DNA from: a bacterium | GTDB lineage: Bacteria > UBP6 > UBA1177 | Length of the DNA stretch: 60,919 nt | Reading direction: 5' to 3' | NCBI GenBank assembly: GCA_017538365.1 | Contig: JAFYIZ010000012.1 | Span: forward strand, 1-60,919 | Part shown: positions 26,599 to 34,610 of the stretch, piece by piece | Layout of the letters: each line of letters starts with the position of its first letter | Numbering within the stretch: position 1 is the first letter of the stretch | Program-made: the position numbers and the translations under genes | The notes under the pieces: model-generated | Databases searched by the model: none | What the model saw: the letters and a program-made list of their open reading frames with translations, nothing else | Told to the model about the DNA's origin: nothing

Positions 26599-26615
26599 AG
26601 CGCGGGCGACCCGCC
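26599..26615 (+). repeat. short copy of the GC-rich hairpin repeat
   Basis: AGCGCGGGCGACCCGCC shares its core with the elements at 58986-59010 and, in reverse complement, at 7481-7505. It lies in the gap between the convergent NYN and DUF805 genes. Confidence 0.45.
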
Positions 26616-26688
26616 GAAATCATTTCGACTTCGCTCAATGACCGCGCTTGCTGAGCTTGTTCGCTGCACTACCTCACACAACGGACAC

Positions 26689-27069
26689 TTAGATATCTTC
26701 CGTTTGATCTGGAAATTTCGGATCGGGACCGTATGGATTCGTCCCGATTTCACCGGGCTGGGCAGCCCAATACAGGAAAATCCAACTGCCGACTATCGGG
26801 ATCAAAGAAACGAACCAGTATTTTCCTGATTTGCCTATATCATGAAGACGCCGCCAGCACAATGCAATAGAGGGACACAAAACAGCAAGACGGTATGTAG
26901 TCAACGGAATATTGTAATGCCCTTTACCGGGGAATCCCCAGATAAGAATAAGTATCACAGTCACAATGAGGTTAAACAGAACAAAATACCAGTATTCGCT
27001 TCTGCGGGCACGCCCCTTAAACTCAGCATACTTTGAAAAAACGCCTATTACAGCCTGAAACACGTTCAT
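26689..27069 (-). CDS. DUF805 membrane protein
   Basis: A 126-residue membrane protein of the DUF805 family. It shows the typical start (FKGRARRSEYWYFVLFN), the central CWRRLHDIGKSGKYWFVSLIP motif, and a C-terminal NPYGPDP motif. There are about three transmembrane helices. The family's function is unknown. The gene converges on the NYN gene and lies 37 bases downstream of the UshA-like gene on the same strand. Confidence 0.93.
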   Translation of the reverse strand: MNVFQAVIGVFSKYAEFKGRARRSEYWYFVLFNLIVTVILILIWGFPGKGHYNIPLTTYRLAVLCPSIALCWRRLHDIGKSGKYWFVSLIPIVGSWIFLYWAAQPGEIGTNPYGPDPKFPDQTEDI

Positions 27070-27106
27070 GAGAATCTCTATGTAGAAATTATTTGAATTA
27101 AATTGA

Positions 27107-28648
27107 CTATTTTTCTGAAACTTTCGGAGGTTCGATGTATTTTTCGCGTTTGATGTATTCGATGACAGCTGCCGGAACGGAGATTTTGGTGTCGTTGAGT
27201 TTAAGTTTTGTCATCATGTCAAAGCCGTCGCCGCCGCCTGCAACAAAGGAGTTGACTGCGAAAGTGTAGGTTTTGTTCGCGTCTAAAGCAGCGCCGTTTA
27301 CTTTGATGTTCGACGCTTTGCCGCCGGAAACGGAAAATTCTACACCGTAGAAGTGAAGGTATCCGCCCTGCCCCTTGTTTTTAAGTGAAAGTTCAATAAT
27401 TTCGGCAAGCTGAGCACCGCTGACAGAACCTGTAACGATCGTGTCTTCGAACGGGAAAACGCTGTAGATATCCATTTCGTTGACGATTCCGCTGTTGAGG
27501 CCCTGTCTTATCGCACCGCCGTTAGCGAAAGCGATATCGACATTCGTTCTGTCCTTCATTACTTCGGCAATGAAAACACCGAGCGTTGAAGGATTGTTGC
27601 GGACGAAATTTCTTTCGCCGTTGAAGGAATCAGAAAGCTCTCCGACAACCTGAGTTGAAAATTCACAGTTGAAATCGTTGAGCATTTTCAGCATCGCTTC
27701 GTTTTCAACAAGGTCTTTGCCTCTGTTTTCGTAAGTTACGCTGCCGTTGCTTTTAACGATTTTTTCTTTGACGTTGACCGGGTAAAGTTTGAAATTTTTC
27801 TGAACGAGTTCCTTGCCTTCAAAGTAGAAATCGAATCTGCCGACCCACTTTCCGAGTCCTTCTGTCTGGATTATCGGAACATTGTTGACATAAACCGGTT
27901 CATTCATCTGGATTTTCGTTCTTCCGCCGATGATAAGGTCGATTCCGGGAACTTCTTTTGCAAGCAGTCTGTCGCTCGGATAACCGTCTGCATCCTTATC
28001 TTTGTCGGAATAACCGAGGTTTGAAAGAACAACTACGAAATCGTTGTTTTTCTTGAGTTCCTCTACTGCTTTTTTTGCAGCTTCGATCGGATCCTGAACC
28101 TTTACAAGCCCTTCAACACCGGCATTCGAGATTTTCTCAAGTTCCGGAGTCGTGATGCCGACGAAAGCGACTTTAACGCCGTTTATCATCTCTTTCTGGA
28201 TGAAAGATTTACCGACCTGTTTGTTGTTTTTATAGAAAAGATTTGCCGCAATAAACGGGAATCTCGCCTCTTTCTGCATTTTTTCGAAAGTCTTCATTCC
28301 AAAGTCGAACTCATGACTTCCGATAAGCATTCCGTCGTAACCGATAAGGTTCATGCCGGTTATCATAGGAAGGTTTTCGCAGATGTTGCTTCTGGGATCA
28401 CCCATCGTTACGTTGCCGCTGCTGAGTACGACCACATCGCCGTTCGTGAGCTGAACTTCGTTTCTGATCTGTTCGATAAGGGTTTTCTGCGCAGCAAGAC
28501 CGCCTGTTTTCGGGCTGTCCGGAGCGTCGAACGCCCATGCCATACCGTGAGAATCGTTCGTAAAAAGGATCGTCAGAAGTCTCGGTTCCGCAAAAAGCGA
28601 AAAACTGAGACCGCAGATAAAGAGGAAAACCAAAAAATTTCTTTTCAT
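27107..28648 (-). CDS. UshA-like 5'-nucleotidase family protein with degenerate metal site
   Basis: A 513-residue exported protein with a signal peptide (about residues 1-20), a metallophosphatase domain and a 5'-nucleotidase C-terminal domain. Asp32 and His34 (FTNDSHG) are kept. The usual GD of the bridging Asp is Asn79 (SSGNVTMG), the usual GNHEFD is GSHEFD (Ser111), the usual SHLG is SNLG (Asn210), and the usual GGHSH is GGRTK (Arg243, Lys245). Most metal ligands are therefore lost. The substrate-domain motifs FANGGAIRQGL and GGGDGFD remain, so it may bind nucleotides without hydrolysing them. ATG 28648 is preferred over the upstream in-frame start at 28660 because GGAGG precedes it. Confidence 0.85.
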   Translation of the reverse strand: MKRNFLVFLFICGLSFSLFAEPRLLTILFTNDSHGMAWAFDAPDSPKTGGLAAQKTLIEQIRNEVQLTNGDVVVLSSGNVTMGDPRSNICENLPMITGMNLIGYDGMLIGSHEFDFGMKTFEKMQKEARFPFIAANLFYKNNKQVGKSFIQKEMINGVKVAFVGITTPELEKISNAGVEGLVKVQDPIEAAKKAVEELKKNNDFVVVLSNLGYSDKDKDADGYPSDRLLAKEVPGIDLIIGGRTKIQMNEPVYVNNVPIIQTEGLGKWVGRFDFYFEGKELVQKNFKLYPVNVKEKIVKSNGSVTYENRGKDLVENEAMLKMLNDFNCEFSTQVVGELSDSFNGERNFVRNNPSTLGVFIAEVMKDRTNVDIAFANGGAIRQGLNSGIVNEMDIYSVFPFEDTIVTGSVSGAQLAEIIELSLKNKGQGGYLHFYGVEFSVSGGKASNIKVNGAALDANKTYTFAVNSFVAGGGDGFDMMTKLKLNDTKISVPAAVIEYIKREKYIEPPKVSEK

Positions 28649-28746
28649 AAGGACCTCCAAAAATTAGACGGTGCCATTTATATATGAAATAAATAATTTA
28701 GTCAAAAATCCGCACATATGTTTAACAAAACGGGATCAAACCATTC

Positions 28747-28774
28747 TTTACTATTTTTATTTTTGAAGTATAAG
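28747..28774 (+). promoter_or_regulatory. candidate sigma-70 promoter for the UbiA-family gene
   Basis: TTTACT (28747-28752), 16 bases, TATAAG (28769-28774), 20 bases before the ATG at 28795. It is the likely start of the following long run of + strand genes. Confidence 0.4.
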
Positions 28775-28794
28775 CAAATGCTTTTGGAGGTTTG

Positions 28795-29667
28795 ATGAAA
28801 CACGTTTCCGACTTTATAAAATCGGCCCGTTTCGCCGAAGTTTCGATACTTTTGGGATTTCCGATGATAGGTCTTTTCTTTGCCTTTACATCACCGGATC
28901 AGCTTGTTTCGCTTCCTGTTTTTCTTTTTGCAGCGGCGATTTTCTCGCTTTTTACAGCGATTTACGCCTTCAACGGATTTGCCGGAACAGAAGACGACAA
29001 ACACAATTCGCGCCTTGCTGACCTCGCCGGGAAACGCCGTTCGTTCATCGTGACCCTTGTTGTTTCGCTTTTTGTTTCGCTTGTCCTTTTCTTTCTGATA
29101 AAGCCGGTTCTCGCCGCATTTTCGGCCGTAAGTTTTCTGCTCTGGTGCGTCTATTCGTTCCCCAAAAAAGGGTTCAAATATCGCCCGTTTCTCGGAACAC
29201 TGATACATTTCATCGGTCAGATAATACATTTTCTCATGGGTTACACCGTTCTGGCTCCGCTTGACAAAGGGAGTGCCGCAGCCTCTGTTTATTTTGCCAT
29301 TCTTTTTTCCGCAGGGCACATAAACCATGAACTTATCGACCACGACGCCGATGAAAAAAGCGGAATAAAAACGGGAGCCGTCTCTTTCGGAGTTTCGTCC
29401 TGGGAAAAGGTTTCCTTTGCACTTTTTCTGACTGCAGCGCTCTATATTTCAGCCCTTTCGCTGATTGAAAAAGAGCTTCTTCCGATCTGTTTTCCCTTCA
29501 TAATTGCAGGAATCATCCACATAATTTTCAAAATATGCAGATTCAAAAAAGCTCCGATTCAGGCGAAATTTCTTGAAGAGAGGCATTTTTACAGAATACT
29601 TTACTTTGTCGCAGGAATACTCTTCATAGCGGCGAAAATTTTTGATTTTGCAAGTTTAATCAAATGA
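28795..29667 (+). CDS. UbiA-family prenyltransferase
   Basis: A 290-residue membrane protein with about eight transmembrane helices and the two Asp-rich motifs of the UbiA superfamily. The first is in NGFAGTEDDKHNSRL (a variant of NDxxDxxxD) and the second in HINHELIDHDADEKSGI. Family members attach prenyl chains to aromatic or lipid acceptors using Mg-bound diphosphate. The acceptor here is not known; no quinone-pathway gene is adjacent. The start is ATG 28795 with GGAGG upstream, not the TTG at 28792. Its stop overlaps the next ATG by 4 bases. Confidence 0.82.
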   Translation: MKHVSDFIKSARFAEVSILLGFPMIGLFFAFTSPDQLVSLPVFLFAAAIFSLFTAIYAFNGFAGTEDDKHNSRLADLAGKRRSFIVTLVVSLFVSLVLFFLIKPVLAAFSAVSFLLWCVYSFPKKGFKYRPFLGTLIHFIGQIIHFLMGYTVLAPLDKGSAAASVYFAILFSAGHINHELIDHDADEKSGIKTGAVSFGVSSWEKVSFALFLTAALYISALSLIEKELLPICFPFIIAGIIHIIFKICRFKKAPIQAKFLEERHFYRILYFVAGILFIAAKIFDFASLIK

Positions 29668-30656
29668 ATACGATGAATTACAACGCAAACATAATTTATT
29701 TTTCGGGGAAAGCCGATGCTGAAAAAATAGCTGAAAAGCTGGCACTCTCAGGAATAAAAGCCAAACTTTTTCCTGTAAAAAAGTGCATCATCACTGAAGA
29801 TATCTCAGAGTATTTCGTTTTTGACAGAACACAGGCCGATCCGCTTGAAAAAGCCTATCTGCGGGACGGAAAAACCGATCCTGCGGCTCTCCTTTCGATT
29901 CAGAAGATAATTCTCGACAGAATTTTGTCCGAAGCTGACGAAAACACGATTTTCTTTATCGAAGAGAGTTTTGTTCCCGAAAGTTTTTACATCAGAAAAG
30001 CCCTCTACAGAAACCGCAGAACCTTTTTTTCTTTCGGCAGACTCGCTCCAGAATCAGGTCTTTCGGTCGTTCGCGGCGCGCTTGACCTCGGTTTCCACGA
30101 GGCTTCGTTTCTCGATTTTGAAGAACCGGAAAAACCGTCGTTTCCGGCAGCAAAGCTGCCGCAGTTCCCTGAATTCAACGGAATTATTGCAATAGATGCC
30201 CCGCCGGACTCGATTCCTGTTAGGTATCTGCGCTTTTTCAGAAGTCCGCTTCAGCTCACGAAAGGACTCATCCGCTTTTGCAATTTACTTCTTCCGGGTG
30301 AAAAACACGGAAAAATTCTCGTTTACTCGCCGAAAAAAGAGGCTGACTGCTACACGGCTTCAGAGCGGACAGCGCAGTTCATCAGGCTTCTTGGAGCACG
30401 CGGAAAAACTTTTTCAGATTTTTCGGAACTGCCATCCAACGCAACAGTCCTCACCTGGTCAACGAAACGGTTTTTCTCGCTTCTCAAAAACGGTTTCAGA
30501 CCGGTTCCGATGACAAAAACACTCTCTGCAAAACTTTTCGACCCGAAAATAAAGTCTCCCGCAGAGCTCATAGCATCAAATCCTGACAAAGAATCGTTCA
30601 TAAAAATAAAAGATTTTCTCCACAACTGCGAATTGAGGAATTTCAAGATAAAATAA
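29664..30656 (+). CDS. conserved-looking cytosolic protein, function unknown
   Basis: A 330-residue protein, translationally coupled to the UbiA-family gene (ATGA overlap). I recognise no family. It starts with an alternating strand-helix pattern (ANIIYFSGKADAEKIAEKLA), has a strand FNGIIAIDAPP near the middle, a KILVYSPKKEAD strand, and later TVLTWSTKRFFSLLKNGF. The pattern suggests an alpha/beta fold, but no active site is evident. No signal peptide or transmembrane segment is seen. Being coupled to a prenyltransferase suggests a partner role, which is inference. Confidence 0.62.
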   Translation: MNTMNYNANIIYFSGKADAEKIAEKLALSGIKAKLFPVKKCIITEDISEYFVFDRTQADPLEKAYLRDGKTDPAALLSIQKIILDRILSEADENTIFFIEESFVPESFYIRKALYRNRRTFFSFGRLAPESGLSVVRGALDLGFHEASFLDFEEPEKPSFPAAKLPQFPEFNGIIAIDAPPDSIPVRYLRFFRSPLQLTKGLIRFCNLLLPGEKHGKILVYSPKKEADCYTASERTAQFIRLLGARGKTFSDFSELPSNATVLTWSTKRFFSLLKNGFRPVPMTKTLSAKLFDPKIKSPAELIASNPDKESFIKIKDFLHNCELRNFKIK

Positions 30657-30693
30657 TCTCTCTTTCCCAGGTCTTCGCGCGCGCTTTATTTAT

Positions 30694-30721
30694 TTGCTTT
30701 TAATTTTGTTTTAAGGATAAT
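30694..30721 (+). promoter_or_regulatory. candidate sigma-70 promoter for the transglutaminase gene
   Basis: TTGCTT (30694-30699), 16 bases, GATAAT (30716-30721), 25 bases before the ATG at 30746. It implies that the transglutaminase and downstream genes can be transcribed apart from the UbiA pair. Confidence 0.4.
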
Positions 30722-30745
30722 AGGCGGTTTTTTGGCGGGGCATAA

Positions 30746-32125
30746 ATGAGTAAGCCGGTTTTTCTTTTTTTATCACTCTTTTTTTCATTTTTCATTTTCG
30801 CTCAGACGAATGTCTACAGAATCTCGATGATGGGAGCTGAAATCGGTAAAAGCACCGAGAGTTGGGAAGAGAAAAAAAATCATGACGGCAGCTGTGAAAT
30901 CGTGCTGCATTCAGTTTCCGAGATGAGTTTAGCCCGCGGTCTTGATTCGATGACAATAAAATCAGACACCACCCTTTCAGCCGACTGCATAACATTTGAA
31001 CCGAAGCGGATAAAAGGCGAAATATCGGAAGGCGGCTCTAAAATTTTTGTCGAGGGTCTCAACAGAAGCGGCGTTTTCGAAACCAGTATGACAAAAAACG
31101 GAAGCAGAGAGACTTCAAGTTTTCAGGTAAAGAAAAATTCTACATTTTTCGGAATGATTTTCAGAAAACTGAGTGCTGACGAGCTCCTCAAAGGCGGAAG
31201 AACTTCAATAATTTCCGAAGAAAGCCTTACAGAGAGCGAAGTCTCATACACGGCCTCGAAAAATGCCGACGGAACAGTTTCTGCAACGGTCGTTTTTCAG
31301 GGAATCCCGATAAAATACACCGTTTCAAACAAAAAAGTGCTCCGATCAGAGATACAGGGCGGTCTTATCGTCTACACTCTTGAATCTCTGCCGGAAGTAA
31401 AAAACACTCAAACTGCCGGAAATCCTGACATTCTGCAGAATACGAAACTTTTCAACGAGGGAATTGCTATAAAATATCCGCGGAAAACACAGAATACAAT
31501 CTTTCAGGTCGAAAATGCAGATTTCGCGTCAATTCCCGAAACATGCTTTCAGAAAAAAGGAAACGGCACAGTGACAGTAAGCAGCGATGCGGCAAACTGC
31601 AGAAATCTGCCCGAAGCATCGGACACTCAGCCAAACATAATCGAAGACAGCAGTAATCCCGAAATCGTCCGTGCGGCCCGTAAAATCGTCCTCGGTGCAC
31701 CGAATCAGCAGGAAATGGTGAAACGAATCACGAAATTCGTTTACAAGCACATAAACAACAAAAACTACAACCACGGAAACATGTCGGCAGGCGAAGTTCT
31801 GCGTACAAAAAGCGGCGACTGTACCGAACACTCGGCACTTTTTGCGGCACTCTCGCGTGCTGCAGGGATACCAACGAAGATGGTTTACGGCGTTGTTCTG
31901 AACGCAAACGGAGAATTTTTCTTCCACAACTGGAACGAGGCTTTTGCAGACGGAAAATGGATCACCGTTGATTCGACTTTCAATCTGATTCCGGCTGATT
32001 CCTCGAGAATTACGCTTATTTACGGCGGTCCAGACAGCAGATCGCGTGAGCAGGTTTCCCTTTCTGTCCTGAAATTTCTGAACAACACAAAAATTTTTGC
32101 AAGAGGCTTTTCAAATGAAAAGTGA
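30746..32125 (+). CDS. exported transglutaminase-like protein
   Basis: A 459-residue protein with a signal peptide (residues 1-19). An N-terminal region of about 300 residues is beta-rich, of unassigned family. A C-terminal transglutaminase-like domain has the catalytic triad Cys359 (GDCTEH), His394 (FFHNWNE) and Asp409 (VDSTFN), all intact. Bacterial members are mostly proteases or peptide-bond-handling enzymes in the envelope. It overlaps the following sensorless kinase gene by 11 bases, an odd pairing that suggests a shared job. Confidence 0.85.
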   Translation: MSKPVFLFLSLFFSFFIFAQTNVYRISMMGAEIGKSTESWEEKKNHDGSCEIVLHSVSEMSLARGLDSMTIKSDTTLSADCITFEPKRIKGEISEGGSKIFVEGLNRSGVFETSMTKNGSRETSSFQVKKNSTFFGMIFRKLSADELLKGGRTSIISEESLTESEVSYTASKNADGTVSATVVFQGIPIKYTVSNKKVLRSEIQGGLIVYTLESLPEVKNTQTAGNPDILQNTKLFNEGIAIKYPRKTQNTIFQVENADFASIPETCFQKKGNGTVTVSSDAANCRNLPEASDTQPNIIEDSSNPEIVRAARKIVLGAPNQQEMVKRITKFVYKHINNKNYNHGNMSAGEVLRTKSGDCTEHSALFAALSRAAGIPTKMVYGVVLNANGEFFFHNWNEAFADGKWITVDSTFNLIPADSSRITLIYGGPDSRSREQVSLSVLKFLNNTKIFARGFSNEK

Positions 32126-32723
32126 GAGTTTTACCTGCAGCGATTTTCTGATAAAGGCGGGCCATGAGATCGTCAACATAATGACACCGCTTGAGCATAT
32201 TGAATACCTGGAAGAAGAGATGATTTCTGCAAGAGTAACACGCGGCGAAAGACTTGGGCGGCAGCTCGGAAGGATCGGCAGACTGATTTCGGGCGAAAAC
32301 GGAAACGAGCCTTACGAATTCAGCGAATTTGTCTACAACATCAAGGAAAAATGCCGCAGTCTTGGAATAAAGGTTTCTGCGGAAAACAAAAACTACAACT
32401 CAATCGAGACAATAAAAGGAAAAAACCTGATGACGTGCGTGATTGACGAAATACTTGCAAACTGGAAAATGCACGGCAAAAGTGAATTTTCGATAAATAT
32501 CGCCGATGAAAAAACGATCGTTTTCAAAAACGGCTACGATCCGGCGTCTTTGAAAAACATCGGCAGCACGAAAGAAGAACTTGCAAAACCGTTTGTCAAA
32601 GGAGCTTTCTCCAAAGGCTCGGGACTCGGTTTGTATATTATTGAACTCGCTTCTTTAGAAGGAGGTTTCACTTGGAATTTATCGGCAGACGAAAAATATT
32701 TCTCCTTATCGCTTGTCTTCTGA
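32115..32723 (+). CDS. sensorless histidine kinase-like protein
   Basis: A 202-residue cytosolic protein. It has an H-box-like sequence with His17 (AGHEIVNIMTPL), a helical linker, and a HATPase_c domain: the N-box is DEILANWKMHG, and the G-boxes are at FKNGYD and SKGSGLGLYIIELA. There is no sensor, transmembrane or receiver domain, so its input must come from a partner. ATG 32115 follows AAGAGG and fits the H-box position; the frame is open from 32097. It overlaps the transglutaminase gene by 11 bases and the next gene by 52 bases. No response regulator is adjacent. Confidence 0.78.
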   Translation: MKSESFTCSDFLIKAGHEIVNIMTPLEHIEYLEEEMISARVTRGERLGRQLGRIGRLISGENGNEPYEFSEFVYNIKEKCRSLGIKVSAENKNYNSIETIKGKNLMTCVIDEILANWKMHGKSEFSINIADEKTIVFKNGYDPASLKNIGSTKEELAKPFVKGAFSKGSGLGLYIIELASLEGGFTWNLSADEKYFSLSLVF

Positions 32724-33607
32724 TCACGACCGCTCTTTTTGCGGACGAAGACAGGGTTTATATGGAAGATCCGCTTTCTCCGGTTTCTGATACTTCGTGG
32801 GGAAACCGCTCCAGAGAGCTCAGGCACGCGATAGATACGCAGAACTGCGGCAAAGGCTGCGGCGCGCTGCTCAGTCATAATGCACAATTTGTGATGAACC
32901 CGGCGGCACTGATGATCAACAAAATGTTCACTGTCGCGGCTCTTTACCAGTTCGTCGAAGCAATGTCGGTATCGGTTAGCGACTCTAAAACATCGGTAAT
33001 CGGCGGCGGAATAATGTATTCCTACAACTACGGACTTCACCACATCAAAACGAATTTCGGTTTTCCGATATATCCCGGCTACATTTACGGCGGTATAAAC
33101 CTGAACAACTACATCGGCAAATTCGAACCGACTCAAAACGACGACACCAATTCCCACTCTTTCGACATCGGCATCGTGGCGCAGATAACTCCTTTCGTGA
33201 ATCTCGGTTTTGCCGCTCTCGACGTATGGACTTTCTACGGACGCGATATCCCGAGAAAACTAAGCTGGAATTTTGAAACCAACATAAGAGACATGTTTTT
33301 CATAAACACCGGCTGGCAGTACCATCTGCAGCAGGGAAAAGAGAAGTTCGCGAACAAGAGAACAACTTTGAAAGGCTTCGATTTCTACACCGGTTTTGAG
33401 TTCAGATACGCGCTTTTCAGAGCAGGATTCGGCTTCAACAACATCTCTTTCAGCAAAAAACTTACGTGGGACACAACGACAAAAACATTCTCGCTCGCCT
33501 TTTACAAACCGGGCGCAGGCGGAATTTACGGCAATTTCATGTATAACGAATCAAACTACATTACTTTTTCGATAAATGTCGTTTGGGAACCCTCATTCGG
33601 CAGCTAA
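32672..33607 (+). CDS. outer-membrane beta-barrel-like protein (TTG start)
   Basis: A 311-residue protein with a signal peptide (about residues 1-24, ending LFA) and many amphipathic strands rich in Gly and aromatic residues. Examples are GGGIMYSYNYGLHH, GYIYGGINLNNYIG and FDFYTGFEFRYALFRAGFGF, as in outer-membrane barrels. It begins with TTG at 32672, supported by GGAGGT at 32661-32666, and lies inside the last 52 bases of the kinase gene. The family is not identified. trpS follows 13 bases later. Confidence 0.65.
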   Translation: MEFIGRRKIFLLIACLLITTALFADEDRVYMEDPLSPVSDTSWGNRSRELRHAIDTQNCGKGCGALLSHNAQFVMNPAALMINKMFTVAALYQFVEAMSVSVSDSKTSVIGGGIMYSYNYGLHHIKTNFGFPIYPGYIYGGINLNNYIGKFEPTQNDDTNSHSFDIGIVAQITPFVNLGFAALDVWTFYGRDIPRKLSWNFETNIRDMFFINTGWQYHLQQGKEKFANKRTTLKGFDFYTGFEFRYALFRAGFGFNNISFSKKLTWDTTTKTFSLAFYKPGAGGIYGNFMYNESNYITFSINVVWEPSFGS

Positions 33608-33620
33608 AAAAGGAGGAAAA

Positions 33621-34601
33621 ATGAGAGCTTTATCAGGAATAAAACCGACCGGTACGCTGCATCTGGGCAACTATTTCGGCGCAGCGCAGCAGTTTGCTGC
33701 AATGCAGCAGAAAAATTACGAAGGCTACTATTTCATTGCCGACTATCACACGCTTAACACCCTGCCCGATCCGGCAAAACTTACCGAAAACACATGGAAC
33801 ATCGTTCTTGACTACCTCGCTTTCGGACTTGACCCTGAAAAAAGCGTGATATTTCTGCAGTCGCTTGTTCCCGAAGTTGCGGAACTCGCATTCATACTCG
33901 GCAACTACACGCCGATGGGACTTATGCAGCGCGCCCACAGCTACAAGGAAAAAACGGCAAAAGGCGAACTCATAAACGTCGGACTTTTCTACTATCCGCT
34001 TCTCATGACTGCCGACATTCTGCTTTACAAATCGAACATCGTTCCGGTCGGAAAAGACCAGAAGCAGCATGTTGAGATTGCCCGCGACATAGCGGAAAAG
34101 TTTAACCTTTTCTACCAGAAGGATCTTTTCGTGATCCCGGAGCCTTTCATTCCCGAAAGCGTTGCGATCGTTCCGGGAACAGACGGGCAGAAGATGTCGA
34201 AAAGCTACGGCAACACTATCGAAATGTTCGCTGCAGATCCGGTTCTCAAAAAGCAGATCATGGGAATCGTCACCGATTCGACCCCGCTTGAAGAGCCGAA
34301 AGACCCTGAAAAATGCAACGTCTACAACATTTACAAACTCATAGTTCCGGCAGAAAAAGCCAAAGAAATGGCTGACAAACTCTCGGCAGGCGGATACGGT
34401 TACGGACATGCAAAGAAAGAACTTTTGTCCGCAGTCCACGAATTTTTCGATCCGATGAGAGCGAAACGCGCCGAGCTTGAAAAAAACATGGATTACGTAA
34501 GAAAAGTTATCGCGGAAGGAAGTGCAAAAGCGCGTGAAACCGCGGTCGAAACAATAAAAGAAGTCAAAAAAACAGTCGGTTTAGTCGGCAATATCTACTA
34601 G
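33621..34601 (+). CDS. trpS: tryptophan-tRNA ligase
   Basis: TrpS charges tRNA-Trp with tryptophan. The 326-residue class I synthetase has the HIGH-type motif (PTGTLHLGNYF) at its N-terminus and KMSKS (GQKMSKSYGN) near two-thirds of its length, with normal size for the short bacterial form. The frame is open from 33576, but ATG 33621 follows AGGAGG and begins at the conserved RALSGIKPTG segment. It lies within a run of envelope genes. No leader or T-box is seen upstream. Confidence 0.98.
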   Translation: MRALSGIKPTGTLHLGNYFGAAQQFAAMQQKNYEGYYFIADYHTLNTLPDPAKLTENTWNIVLDYLAFGLDPEKSVIFLQSLVPEVAELAFILGNYTPMGLMQRAHSYKEKTAKGELINVGLFYYPLLMTADILLYKSNIVPVGKDQKQHVEIARDIAEKFNLFYQKDLFVIPEPFIPESVAIVPGTDGQKMSKSYGNTIEMFAADPVLKKQIMGIVTDSTPLEEPKDPEKCNVYNIYKLIVPAEKAKEMADKLSAGGYGYGHAKKELLSAVHEFFDPMRAKRAELEKNMDYVRKVIAEGSAKARETAVETIKEVKKTVGLVGNIY

Positions 34602-34610
34602 GAGGTTGAT

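Noticed and set aside
33633-34439. Open frame of 268 codons on the - strand
   Set aside because: Antisense to trpS; no family motif.
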